Source of the DNA: Shouchella patagoniensis | Lineage (GTDB): Bacteria; Bacillota; Bacilli; Bacillales; Bacillaceae_D | DNA: 64,000 nucleotides | NCBI RefSeq assembly: GCF_002019705.1 | Contig: NZ_KV917377.1 | Coordinates: 3,036,565 to 3,100,564 of the forward strand | Direction: 5' to 3' | Shown: piece by piece, positions 15,978 to 23,713 of the stretch | How positions within the stretch are numbered: position 1 is the first letter of the stretch | Layout of the letters: the number at the start of each line of letters is the position of its first letter | Position numbers and translations under genes: made by a program | The notes under the pieces: generated by a model | What the model was told of the DNA's origin: nothing | What the model saw: only the letters and a program-made list of their open reading frames with translations | Databases searched by the model: none

Positions 15978-17272
15978 TTTGTTGCCCCTTCCATAAAAAA
16001 GTCATATAGGTTGGAAAACGTCTTTTTCGTTCCGAACGCGCCTGCTTTTGTGATTGCATACGTGTTTTTATACTTCCCGGGAAATTGAGCAACCGGAATG
16101 CCTGCTTCAAACTCATCAAGCAAACGAAGTTCATCTATTTTCATGCGGCTACAAAGTGCTTTTGCTGTATCTCCGCCTGTCATGATGACCGCTTGGAATG
16201 TAAATGAGTCCATTAAAGCTTCACCTACGACGGCGAGAACATTAACGATGCGCTTCGCTAATTTATGAAGCGGAATTTGTTCTTGTTCTGCATACGTATA
16301 AACAGCATCGATCTCGGCCCGTGTGGTTCCTGAATAGACAACAGGAATTTGCTGATTCATCAATACTTTTTTTGCTTCTTGTATGATGCGTTCATACTCA
16401 AGTGCTTGTATATATGGGTCTTCATGAACCGCTTTGCTTGCGTCAAGGCGAATGCCTACTGCCTTTTCTTGCTGCAATAAACTAGCAACTTGGTATTTAC
16501 TCACTTCACTCATGCTGCCGACTAAATATAAAATCGGGTCTGCCCCATGATTTGATTTAAGGGGTTGTTTGCTTTTTCCATTAATTGAATGAGTTAGCGC
16601 TTCTGACAATCCAGCAGACCCGGCTAGCAGAATCTGCTCTTGTTGTGCTTCAGAAAAAGTGGCAATTCGTCTCAATGTTTGAGGCGAACGGGCATCACAG
16701 ACAAAAACTGTGGGGCCCGTTCCTTGTTTTTCTTTTAGCCACTTAAGGATGTCAGCATCATTTTTATCCCATATCTGTTCTGTGATAACTTCCATCGTTC
16801 CGTTAAACTGTTTGCCGACATGATCGCAAATGGCTGAGTGAACGACAGGGTCTGCTTCGTTTTTAGCAAACTCTGTTTCACCAATTGGCTGTCCATTTAC
16901 GTATAGGATGCCTTGTTCAACAATGCGTTTATTTGGCAAGAAAGTAGGTGCGAGAAAGACATAATCAGGTTCACACTCTTCAATCATTGCTTCAAGTTCA
17001 GCCCCTACATTTCCACGTAGGGTTGAATCAACTTTTTTAAAGATCATTTTAGGGGCTAATTTATTTAGCTTAGCCATTGTCTTTTGGATAGTCTCTTTTG
17101 CCTCACTTGGCTGGAGAGCGCGTGAATTGGTGTCCACGATAACGGCTTCAGCACTCGTGGAGCCGTCTCCGCCTCCATCAAGCCAGACAACGGTGTCTAG
17201 GCCTGCTTTAGCGAGCTGGACACCGCTATCATTTGCCCCAGTTAAATCATCTGCAATAATAGTAATCTCCAT
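15974..17272 (-). CDS. dtnK: Four-carbon acid sugar kinase (DtnK/OtnK family, DUF1537)
   Basis: A 432-aa kinase that phosphorylates D-threonate or a related four-carbon sugar acid at O4. N-terminal substrate domain: ITIIADDLTGANDSGVQLAK (the ADDxTGA motif, residues 3-22), then FKKVDSTLRGNVGAELEA (about 79-96) and FLAPTFLPNKR. C-terminal nucleotide domain: YLVGSMSEVS, VYSGTTR and VIMTGGDTAKALC. These are the family's standard signatures. It is followed without a gap by pdxA2 and preceded by a kdgT-type permease, giving a compact transport-kinase-dehydrogenase pathway. Threonate versus erythronate cannot be separated by reading. Confidence 0.88.
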   Translation of the reverse strand: MEITIIADDLTGANDSGVQLAKAGLDTVVWLDGGGDGSTSAEAVIVDTNSRALQPSEAKETIQKTMAKLNKLAPKMIFKKVDSTLRGNVGAELEAMIEECEPDYVFLAPTFLPNKRIVEQGILYVNGQPIGETEFAKNEADPVVHSAICDHVGKQFNGTMEVITEQIWDKNDADILKWLKEKQGTGPTVFVCDARSPQTLRRIATFSEAQQEQILLAGSAGLSEALTHSINGKSKQPLKSNHGADPILYLVGSMSEVSKYQVASLLQQEKAVGIRLDASKAVHEDPYIQALEYERIIQEAKKVLMNQQIPVVYSGTTRAEIDAVYTYAEQEQIPLHKLAKRIVNVLAVVGEALMDSFTFQAVIMTGGDTAKALCSRMKIDELRLLDEFEAGIPVAQFPGKYKNTYAITKAGAFGTKKTFSNLYDFFMEGATK

Positions 17273-17291
17273 TATTCATTTCTCCTTACAT

Positions 17292-18278
17292 TTACGTTTG
17301 TTGCTTCGCTTCTTCTGGTAACTTTCCTTTTTTCTCTAGTCGTTTTGCGAGGAAGCCAACAAAGAGAGGAAGCAGTATAGCTGTTGTTACGACGCTGGCT
17401 GCAACTTGCACAGTCGCAAGTTCTACATTATAAGCAAACGCGGAGCTTGCTGCGGCAATTGCTGCAGGGGTAGCAACGGCATTTCCTGCTGTTGAACCTT
17501 CGGCAGCACCAACAAGCGGGTTCCATTTAAATAATTTAAAGATCCAATATCCGCTAATTCCAGTAACAAGAACAACAAGAACGCCGAGTGCTATACCAGG
17601 TAGTCCACCTTCGATGATGGATGAAAAACTGATGTTCATTCCCAGTGCAAAAGCGAAGAATGGAATTAACATATCGCTCCCTTTTCCAAGGAAAGTACGA
17701 ATATCTTCATCAATGTTTCCTAATACAAAACCGATAAAAATAGGCAGAAGCACGCCGATAAATGCTGTTACAGAGAAATAGCCGCTTTGCACACCCATTG
17801 CGCCTACAAAAGAAAGCGTCAGCATCGTGAATAAGGGACCATCGTTCATTGCTAGAACAGAATAAGCTGCTTTATCTTCGCCTTTTCCATATTGGCCAGC
17901 TAAAGCTACATAGAGACCGCCATTTGAATTTGTCATTGCAGCGATTACTGCAATTGGCGCTAACCCAAGAAATAATCCTTCAGGACCACCTGCAAGTAAA
18001 TAAATAACGGCACCGATAGCTCCACCGAATATCCATTTGACTAAAAGTAAGGTGAATCCTTTTCCAAAAGAAACACCGAAACTACGTACATTAATTTGCG
18101 AACCTGCACATAAAAGGAAAAGTGCAATTAATGTTGTCGCTCCATCAACAAACAATGCTTGTGTGAAATTTCCAATCCTTAGCATATCTGGAGCAACTGT
18201 ATTTATTAAGGCGCCCAAAAGTAGAGGGACGACCATCATCCCGCCGGGAACTTTTTCAATTGACTGTTTTAACCTCAT
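17292..18278 (-). CDS. KdgT-family sugar-acid permease
   Basis: A 328-aa membrane protein with about ten hydrophobic segments and KdgT landmarks: KVPGGMMVVPLLLGALINT near the N-terminus, ALFLLCAGSQI, APIAVIAAMTNSNGGLYVAL and a final GAAEGSTAGNAVATPAAIAA. KdgT members take up 2-keto-3-deoxygluconate and related acids; next to dtnK-pdxA2 it most likely imports threonate or erythronate. I start at 18278 because GAAGGTATACTG precedes that ATG; the in-frame ATG at 18302 has no clear site. The kinase gene starts 20 bases past its stop. Confidence 0.87.
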   Translation of the reverse strand: MRLKQSIEKVPGGMMVVPLLLGALINTVAPDMLRIGNFTQALFVDGATTLIALFLLCAGSQINVRSFGVSFGKGFTLLLVKWIFGGAIGAVIYLLAGGPEGLFLGLAPIAVIAAMTNSNGGLYVALAGQYGKGEDKAAYSVLAMNDGPLFTMLTLSFVGAMGVQSGYFSVTAFIGVLLPIFIGFVLGNIDEDIRTFLGKGSDMLIPFFAFALGMNISFSSIIEGGLPGIALGVLVVLVTGISGYWIFKLFKWNPLVGAAEGSTAGNAVATPAAIAAASSAFAYNVELATVQVAASVVTTAILLPLFVGFLAKRLEKKGKLPEEAKQQT

Positions 18279-18352
18279 CAGTATACCTTCTTTCTGTTTC
18301 ATTTTTCAACACTTCTGTGAAGTGACATAAAATAAGATCGCTTACATAAAGA

Positions 18353-18380
18353 ATAATACGCTTTCTTTTTAAAAAAACAA
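18353..18380 (-). promoter_or_regulatory. Candidate sigma-A promoter for the kdgT-dtnK-pdxA2 operon
   Basis: On the minus strand TTGTTT (plus 18375-18380) and TATTAT (plus 18353-18358) are 16 bases apart, about 75 bases before kdgT. The spacer and -10 include GAAAGCGTATTA, a degenerate cre-like sequence. No -24/-12 element was found here. Confidence 0.35.
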
Positions 18381-18383
18381 GTA

Positions 18384-18426
18384 AAAACTGAAATAACGTT
18401 GCATTATGCAACGTTATTTCAGTTTT
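18384..18426 (-). terminator. Terminator after the regulator gene: 43-base perfect inverted repeat
   Basis: Two 21-base arms (18384-18404 and 18406-18426) are perfectly complementary around one central base. The repeat contains the regulator's last codons and stop (18414-18416). On the minus strand it is followed by TTTTTACTTGTTTTTTT, so it should end the regulator transcript before kdgT. It is also a candidate protein-binding palindrome. Confidence 0.7.
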
Positions 18427-20006
18427 CTCCACAGCGTTGTTCGGTTAATTTGTAAGCGCTCTGCTGCTTTCGATTGATTAAAATCTTCTTCAGTCAAAAC
18501 GTGTTTAATGATTTCTTTTTCAATTTCTTCCAATGACTTATTCAAAGAGATGGGATTGCTTTTTGTTTCTGATAGATAAATATAAGGTTGCATAGATGTT
18601 TTCACCTGAAAAAACACGTACTCAATTAGCCAGTCAAACCGTTGCAAGGCGATGGTAGGTAATTCACCTCGGTATCCAATCACTTGCTTTCCATATAATT
18701 GATTTGCTTCTCCGATTAATCTTCTGACAAACTGATTCCATTCTTGTTTACGATCAAGAAGTGAAGGAAGTTGAATGGTATACAAATCATCTGTAATAGA
18801 AAGGGGGTGGTCGCTATGGACTACAATCTTTTCGGATGAAGATTGAATAAATCGGATGAGATTTAACTGTTCGGTCTCTGGTAGAACGTTCCAATTTTTC
18901 ACATATAACGGAAGGCTCTTATAGTCGATATCCGTAGCGACTAGGAGAGAAGATGCGTCAACAACAAAAGCATGTTTAGGTAACAATGCTTTAGCAAGAA
19001 CTTCTTCTCCAGATCCGGCGGGACTTATAATCATGGTTGCTTTCTTATTACTCGCCTCGTTAAACGACTCTATTAGTTGATCATTACTTCCTAAGACGAG
19101 AGAACAAGTAAGGTGTTTTGTTTGAATACGATTAATCTTTAAAAGTGAAGTATGCTCGATGTTTTGTAAAGAGACATAAAAGACTTTTTCGTTGGCTAAG
19201 TCGATTTCTTTTATTGTTAGTTGTAGTGGTTCATTTAAGTCCGCGATAACGGTAGAAGTTTCTTTTTGTTTAAGTGCGGTATTTACTTTTTCCACGAATA
19301 GCTCTAGCGCGATCTGATCATACGAATGTAAGAAGGTGTAACTTTTTGTTAATACGCGCCCTTTTCTATTCATAATAAAAAAGGTGTCACTTGATTGTTC
19401 AAATGCTAATTGAAGCAAAGAATTATGTCTTTTATTTTGAGCTATTGATGAACCTAATAACTCTGCTTGTTCAAGTGCAGTGTGTACGGATTCTTCTCCT
19501 GATGTAATCAAAATGCCGTCAAGTCCATGTTTTTTAGCGAGGTTAACAGTAATAACATCACCAACAATTATCCTGCGACCGATTGATTTAGCATGCAATA
19601 TTGCTGGTTCTACCTGCTCTACAGAAGTAACTGCTGTAATCGGAAGATCTGTCTCTATTAATTCAGATATTTTATTGAAATTGTGTGAGATGTTCTCAAA
19701 TGCAATGATTTCAGTGTGATCTGATTCAGCTTGGAAAAGCAAAATCATACGTAAAATATCGTAACCAGATATTGGGATTTCAATGACTGGTTTATTTGTG
19801 TAGTTACGGACGACGTTTGCGGTACCACCTCGGCTAATATAAAGATCTGTATATGTCTCTATACCAGAAGTTAATAGGGGGACAGATTCCTGTAAATCGG
19901 CAACATGAACATCAACATCGAGTCCGTGGAATTGTGGGCTAATTCTTTTGATTATTTCAAGTAACCCTTCGTAAGGAGCAATAATGGTTACCCTTATTTT
20001 ATTCAC
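18414..20006 (-). CDS. PrpR_N-domain transcriptional regulator with degenerate AAA+ region and Fis-type HTH
   Basis: A 530-aa regulator. Residues 1-175 form a PrpR_N sensor (IAPYEGLLEIIKRISPQF, ISRGGTANVVRN, GRRIIVGDVITVNLAKKHGL), the domain that binds small carboxylates in PrpR/XylR relatives. A PAS-like part follows (about 190-290). The AAA+ region is degenerate: the Walker A position reads SPAGSGEEVLAKA without the Gly-Lys-Ser/Thr, there is no GAFTGA loop for sigma-54, and no DE-x-x Walker B. The end (SKAAERLQINRTTLWRKLK) is a clear Fis-type helix-turn-helix. It therefore probably works with sigma-A RNA polymerase. Its position just upstream of kdgT-dtnK-pdxA2, on the same strand, makes it the likely controller of that operon. 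Confidence 0.85.
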   Translation of the reverse strand: MNKIRVTIIAPYEGLLEIIKRISPQFHGLDVDVHVADLQESVPLLTSGIETYTDLYISRGGTANVVRNYTNKPVIEIPISGYDILRMILLFQAESDHTEIIAFENISHNFNKISELIETDLPITAVTSVEQVEPAILHAKSIGRRIIVGDVITVNLAKKHGLDGILITSGEESVHTALEQAELLGSSIAQNKRHNSLLQLAFEQSSDTFFIMNRKGRVLTKSYTFLHSYDQIALELFVEKVNTALKQKETSTVIADLNEPLQLTIKEIDLANEKVFYVSLQNIEHTSLLKINRIQTKHLTCSLVLGSNDQLIESFNEASNKKATMIISPAGSGEEVLAKALLPKHAFVVDASSLLVATDIDYKSLPLYVKNWNVLPETEQLNLIRFIQSSSEKIVVHSDHPLSITDDLYTIQLPSLLDRKQEWNQFVRRLIGEANQLYGKQVIGYRGELPTIALQRFDWLIEYVFFQVKTSMQPYIYLSETKSNPISLNKSLEEIEKEIIKHVLTEEDFNQSKAAERLQINRTTLWRKLK

Positions 20007-20140
20007 CTTTTTCCCTCCATACCTAGTTGTTATTGCCTTTTCTTTTCCCTATGACAGTACCATTTTCATTCAACGAAAACAATCTACGGATAATTAGATA
20101 AAAGGAACTGAAATATAATTACTTTATTTATTTAATTGTG

Positions 20141-20169
20141 TTGACATTTAATTTTAGTAAAAGGATAAT
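20141..20169 (+). promoter_or_regulatory. Sigma-A promoter for the MurNAc operon
   Basis: TTGACA (20141-20146) and GATAAT (20164-20169) are separated by exactly 17 bases, about 45 bases before murQ. The region around it is AT-rich. No MurR operator can be named by eye. Confidence 0.75.
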
Positions 20170-20215
20170 ATACGTACAATTACAATAATTCTATAGTCAA
20201 AAAGGGGTTGAAGTG

Positions 20216-21106
20216 ATGCTAGATAAATTGAAAACGGAAACACGGAATCCGGATACAATGCATCTTGATTGTATGAACGTATCTGAAATTCTAAAAACGA
20301 TGAATTATGAAGATGCAAAAGTACCAGAGACGATTGCTCAGGAACTTCCTCGAATTGAAGAAGCAGTAAAGCTTGTTATTCGTTCTTTCGAAAAAGGTGG
20401 GCGATTAATTTACGCTGGAGCAGGGACGTCAGGACGTTTAGGTGTACTTGACGCGGTAGAGTGTAAACCAACATTTGGTGTTTCAAACGATATGGTAAGA
20501 GGGGTTATTGCGGGAGGCGATAAAGCATTTACGGAAGCTGTAGAAGGTGCTGAAGATAGTGAGGAAGCTGGGGCAATGGAATGTGACAATCTATCCATAT
20601 CCCCTGAAGATACAGTAGTCGCTCTTGCAGCAAGTGGTCGAACACCTTATGCAATTGGTTTGCTAAAAGCAGCAGAGAAGCGGGGAGTAAGTACGGTGTC
20701 CATTTGTTGTAACAAAGGGGCAGAAATGAGTCAATATGCTTCCGTAGCGATTGAGCTGGAAACGGGTCCTGAAGTATTGACTGGTTCTACTCGATTAAAA
20801 GCTGGTACAGCTCAAAAGCTTGTCTTAAATATGATTTCAACCACGTCAATGATTGGGGTTGGAAAAGTCTATCAAAATCTTATGGTAGATGTACAGCCAA
20901 CAAACAAAAAATTAGTTGAGCGTTCAAAGCGTATTATTATGGAAGCAACTGAGGCTAGTTATGAAGAGGCAAATGTCGCTTTTGAAAAAGCAAAAGGGCA
21001 TGTGAAAACAGCGATTGTGATGGTTTTACTTGGTTGTAACTATGATGAAGCGGTTAACCAACTAAAAGAAAATAAAGGGTTTATTCGGAAAACAGTAGAT
21101 AAATAA
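20216..21106 (+). CDS. murQ: N-acetylmuramic acid 6-phosphate etherase
   Basis: Cleaves the lactyl ether of MurNAc-6-phosphate to give GlcNAc-6-phosphate and lactate during cell-wall recycling in the cytoplasm. A SIS domain protein of 296 aa (family about 300). Signatures: LKTETRNPDTMHLD at the N-terminus, RLIYAGAGTSGRLGVLDAVE (about 62-81), GGDKAFTEAVEGAEDSEEAG (the region with the catalytic Glu), VVALAASGRTPYAIG and TGSTRLKAGTAQKLVLNMIS. The ATG at 20216 has GGGG 8 bases upstream; the GTG just before it is a poorer start. First gene of murQ-murP-mupG. Confidence 0.95.
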   Translation: MLDKLKTETRNPDTMHLDCMNVSEILKTMNYEDAKVPETIAQELPRIEEAVKLVIRSFEKGGRLIYAGAGTSGRLGVLDAVECKPTFGVSNDMVRGVIAGGDKAFTEAVEGAEDSEEAGAMECDNLSISPEDTVVALAASGRTPYAIGLLKAAEKRGVSTVSICCNKGAEMSQYASVAIELETGPEVLTGSTRLKAGTAQKLVLNMISTTSMIGVGKVYQNLMVDVQPTNKKLVERSKRIIMEATEASYEEANVAFEKAKGHVKTAIVMVLLGCNYDEAVNQLKENKGFIRKTVDK

Positions 21107-21127
21107 CGTTGAAAGGGGGCGGTTTTG

Positions 21128-22483
21128 GTGAACAAAGATCAGCGCATGGCTTCTGAGATTCTAAAACATGTTGGTGGAAAAGAAAATATCGAGAGCTTAA
21201 CAAACTGTATGACACGTGTTCGTATTGCTGCTAAAGACGATGCTCTCGTAAATAAAGATGAATTAAAAAAAATTGATGGGGTCATGGGTGTTGTCGAAGA
21301 TGACACATGGCAAGTAGTGGTTGGACCGGGAACGGTGAATGTAGTTACAAATGAAATGAAAACCATGATTGGACCTCAAATGGAATTGTCCTTTGAAGAG
21401 AAAAGCGCTATAGATCAAGCAGATAGGAAAAAGAAAAACAAGACGCCATTTAAACAATTCTTGCGTAGGCTTGGGAATATCTTTATCCCGTTAATTCCAG
21501 GCCTTGTCGCATCAGGAATCATTAATGGTGTCGCTCAATTTATTATTAATACTGGTGTACAGGCAGCGGATCACACGTGGTTACAATTAATGACGATTCT
21601 TGGTGGTGGATTATTTACGTACTTAGCCATTATGGTCGGGTGGAATACGGCGAAAGAGTTTGGTGGTACTCCTGTACTTGGAGCAATTGCGGGGATGTTT
21701 ATTTTTAATCCTGCTCTGGCAGATGTGACGATCTTTGGTGAGGAACTGCAGCCAGGACGAGGCGGTTTGTTTGGAGTGATTTTTGCTGCATGGTTGATGG
21801 TTTTCTTTGAGCGGCATATCCGTAAAATCATTCCTCGGTCAGTTGATATTATTTTCACATCACTTTTTACCGTCCTTATTGTAGGTGCCCTCTCTATCTA
21901 TGCAATTATGCCTGTAGCAGGTGTGCTAGCAGAGGGAATTACATCAGGAATTAATGCAGTTTTAAGTTTTGGAGGTCCGCTTGCTGGCGCATTAATGGCT
22001 GGATTTTTCTTGCCGCTTGTCATGGTTGGTCTTCATCATGGACTTACACCAATTCATGCGGAGTTAATTAACGCATTTAGTTTTACAACCTTGCTGCCAA
22101 TTCTTGCTATGGCTGGCGCCGGTCAAGTAGGTGCTGCGATCGCTATCTTTATAAAAACTCGCAATCAACGCTTGCGTAATGTTATTAAGGGTGGTCTGCC
22201 GGTTGGGTTTCTTGGAATTGGTGAACCATTGCTTTATGGTGTCACTTTGCCACTTGGTCGTCCGTTTATTACAGCTAGTATGGGAGCAGCTATTGGAGGC
22301 GCTGTGCAAGCAATGTTTGCGACTGGTGCTCTAGGAATAGGAGTTTCTGGATTATCGCTTACACCATTAATCGCAGAAGGAAAGTATTTACAATACTTAA
22401 TAGGCATAGCGCTTGCTTATGTATTTGGTTTTATTTTTACTTATTTGTTTGGGTTTAAAGATGAAATGGCGAAGGATATATAA
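21128..22483 (+). CDS. murP: PTS EIIBC component, MurNAc-specific (MurP-like)
   Basis: Imports and phosphorylates an amino sugar, here by context MurNAc or MurNAc-GlcNAc. The EIIB domain (1-85) has the phospho-Cys in ESLTNCMTRVRIAA; the EIIC domain (about 105-445) has around ten membrane segments, IFIPLIPGLVASGIINGVAQ and the GITP-like HHGLTPIHAELI, plus FLGIGEPLLYGVTLPLGRPF. No EIIA is fused, so phosphate must come from another PTS EIIA. The GTG at 21128 has AGGGGG 8 bases upstream; a TTG one codon earlier is the alternative. It lies 21 bases after murQ and 21 before mupG. Confidence 0.9.
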   Translation: MNKDQRMASEILKHVGGKENIESLTNCMTRVRIAAKDDALVNKDELKKIDGVMGVVEDDTWQVVVGPGTVNVVTNEMKTMIGPQMELSFEEKSAIDQADRKKKNKTPFKQFLRRLGNIFIPLIPGLVASGIINGVAQFIINTGVQAADHTWLQLMTILGGGLFTYLAIMVGWNTAKEFGGTPVLGAIAGMFIFNPALADVTIFGEELQPGRGGLFGVIFAAWLMVFFERHIRKIIPRSVDIIFTSLFTVLIVGALSIYAIMPVAGVLAEGITSGINAVLSFGGPLAGALMAGFFLPLVMVGLHHGLTPIHAELINAFSFTTLLPILAMAGAGQVGAAIAIFIKTRNQRLRNVIKGGLPVGFLGIGEPLLYGVTLPLGRPFITASMGAAIGGAVQAMFATGALGIGVSGLSLTPLIAEGKYLQYLIGIALAYVFGFIFTYLFGFKDEMAKDI

Positions 22484-22504
22484 TCGTTTGGCGGTGATGA
22501 AAAG

Positions 22505-23560
22505 ATGAAACTAGGCGTTTCTGTCTATTTGGCTCAACCTTTTTCAGAGCAAGAAACATATTTACAAAAAGTAAAAGCAAATGGGTTCAAAGTACTTTTT
22601 ACTTCATTGCATATTCCTGAAGACGATGCCTCACTCTATGCGGAACGATTACAGCAAATAGCGATGTTTGCAAAACATCATGATATGGAGCTCGTGTGTG
22701 ATGTCTCACCTCAGTCACTGGAACATTTAAATATGACGTGGGATGAAGTCAGCGCTCTTAAGGATTGGGGTGTGACAGGCCTGAGGATCGACTATGGGGT
22801 TTCTCCAGAAACAATAGCAAAAATTGCAAGGAAGATGGATATTATTTTAAACGCTAGTACGTTACATGATGAAGAAATAGCAGCCTTAAGTAAGGCTGGT
22901 GTCGCCCCAAATCATGTAGAGGTATGGCATAATTTCTACCCTCGTCCTGAAACGGGGCTTGCAAGAGATGATTTTCGCCGATTAAATAAGCGTCTGCAAG
23001 ACTATGGCTATTCGGTTATGGCATTTATTCCTGGAGATGTACCACGAGGACCATTATACAGTAGACTACCTACTTTGGAAGACCATAGAGAATGGTCTCC
23101 TTTCGCGGCATTTCTTGATTTGTTTATAGGCGAAGGTGTTGAAACAGTTCTTGTTGGGGATTTGGAACTCTCGGATGAAAGTATTGAACAATTTCGTTTA
23201 TTTCTAGAAGCTGCCTGCATTTTATTACGGGCAGAAGTGAACCATGATATCACTAACCTGGCAGAAGAACATGTAAATCGTAATGATCAAGCACGTGATG
23301 TGCTAAGGTCGGCAGAATCCAGATCTTTGGCTACTTACGGTAAAAGAAATGTAACGCCGGAAAATACTGCTGCTAGGCCCTTGGGAACAATTACGGTTGA
23401 TAACAACCGTTATGGACGTTATCAAGGCGAGGTACAAATTACAAAAAGTGATTTGCGAGCTGATGAAAGGGTAAATGTGGTAGGGCGAGTTATTAGACAA
23501 GACCGACCATTGCTTCAACAAATAAAAGGCGGGCAAAAATGGAAATTTAAATGGATGTAA
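22505..23560 (+). CDS. mupG: 6-phospho-N-acetylmuramidase (MupG, DUF871)
   Basis: A 351-aa cytoplasmic enzyme that by family hydrolyses MurNAc-6P-GlcNAc after PTS import. The N-terminal TIM barrel (about 1-235) shows KLGVSVYLAQPFSEQETYLQ, GFKVLFTSLHIPED, LVCDVSPQSLEHL, LRIDYGV, VEVWHNFYPRPETGL and MAFIPGD; the C-terminal cyclophilin-like part (about 245-351) holds GTITVDNNRYGRYQGEVQI. With murQ and murP it forms the same set as the S. aureus mupG-murQ-murP operon, in a different order and without murR. A terminator follows at once. Confidence 0.9.
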   Translation: MKLGVSVYLAQPFSEQETYLQKVKANGFKVLFTSLHIPEDDASLYAERLQQIAMFAKHHDMELVCDVSPQSLEHLNMTWDEVSALKDWGVTGLRIDYGVSPETIAKIARKMDIILNASTLHDEEIAALSKAGVAPNHVEVWHNFYPRPETGLARDDFRRLNKRLQDYGYSVMAFIPGDVPRGPLYSRLPTLEDHREWSPFAAFLDLFIGEGVETVLVGDLELSDESIEQFRLFLEAACILLRAEVNHDITNLAEEHVNRNDQARDVLRSAESRSLATYGKRNVTPENTAARPLGTITVDNNRYGRYQGEVQITKSDLRADERVNVVGRVIRQDRPLLQQIKGGQKWKFKWM

Positions 23561-23561
23561 A

Positions 23562-23587
23562 AGAAGCAGAGCCCTCTGCTTCTTTTT
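23562..23587 (+). terminator. Intrinsic terminator after the MurNAc operon
   Basis: GAAGCAGAG (from 23563) pairs with CTCTGCTTC, followed by TTTTT. Confidence 0.85.
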
Positions 23588-23713
23588 AATGTGTAGGGAA
23601 TTAATTGCTTCTTGACATTTTTTGTTGCAAATTCACTTCATGCAAAATGATGGAACTTCTTTCTGAATTGTATCGTATAATTAAGTTAGGAAAGTAAAGG
23701 GGAGAGTGGAGAG

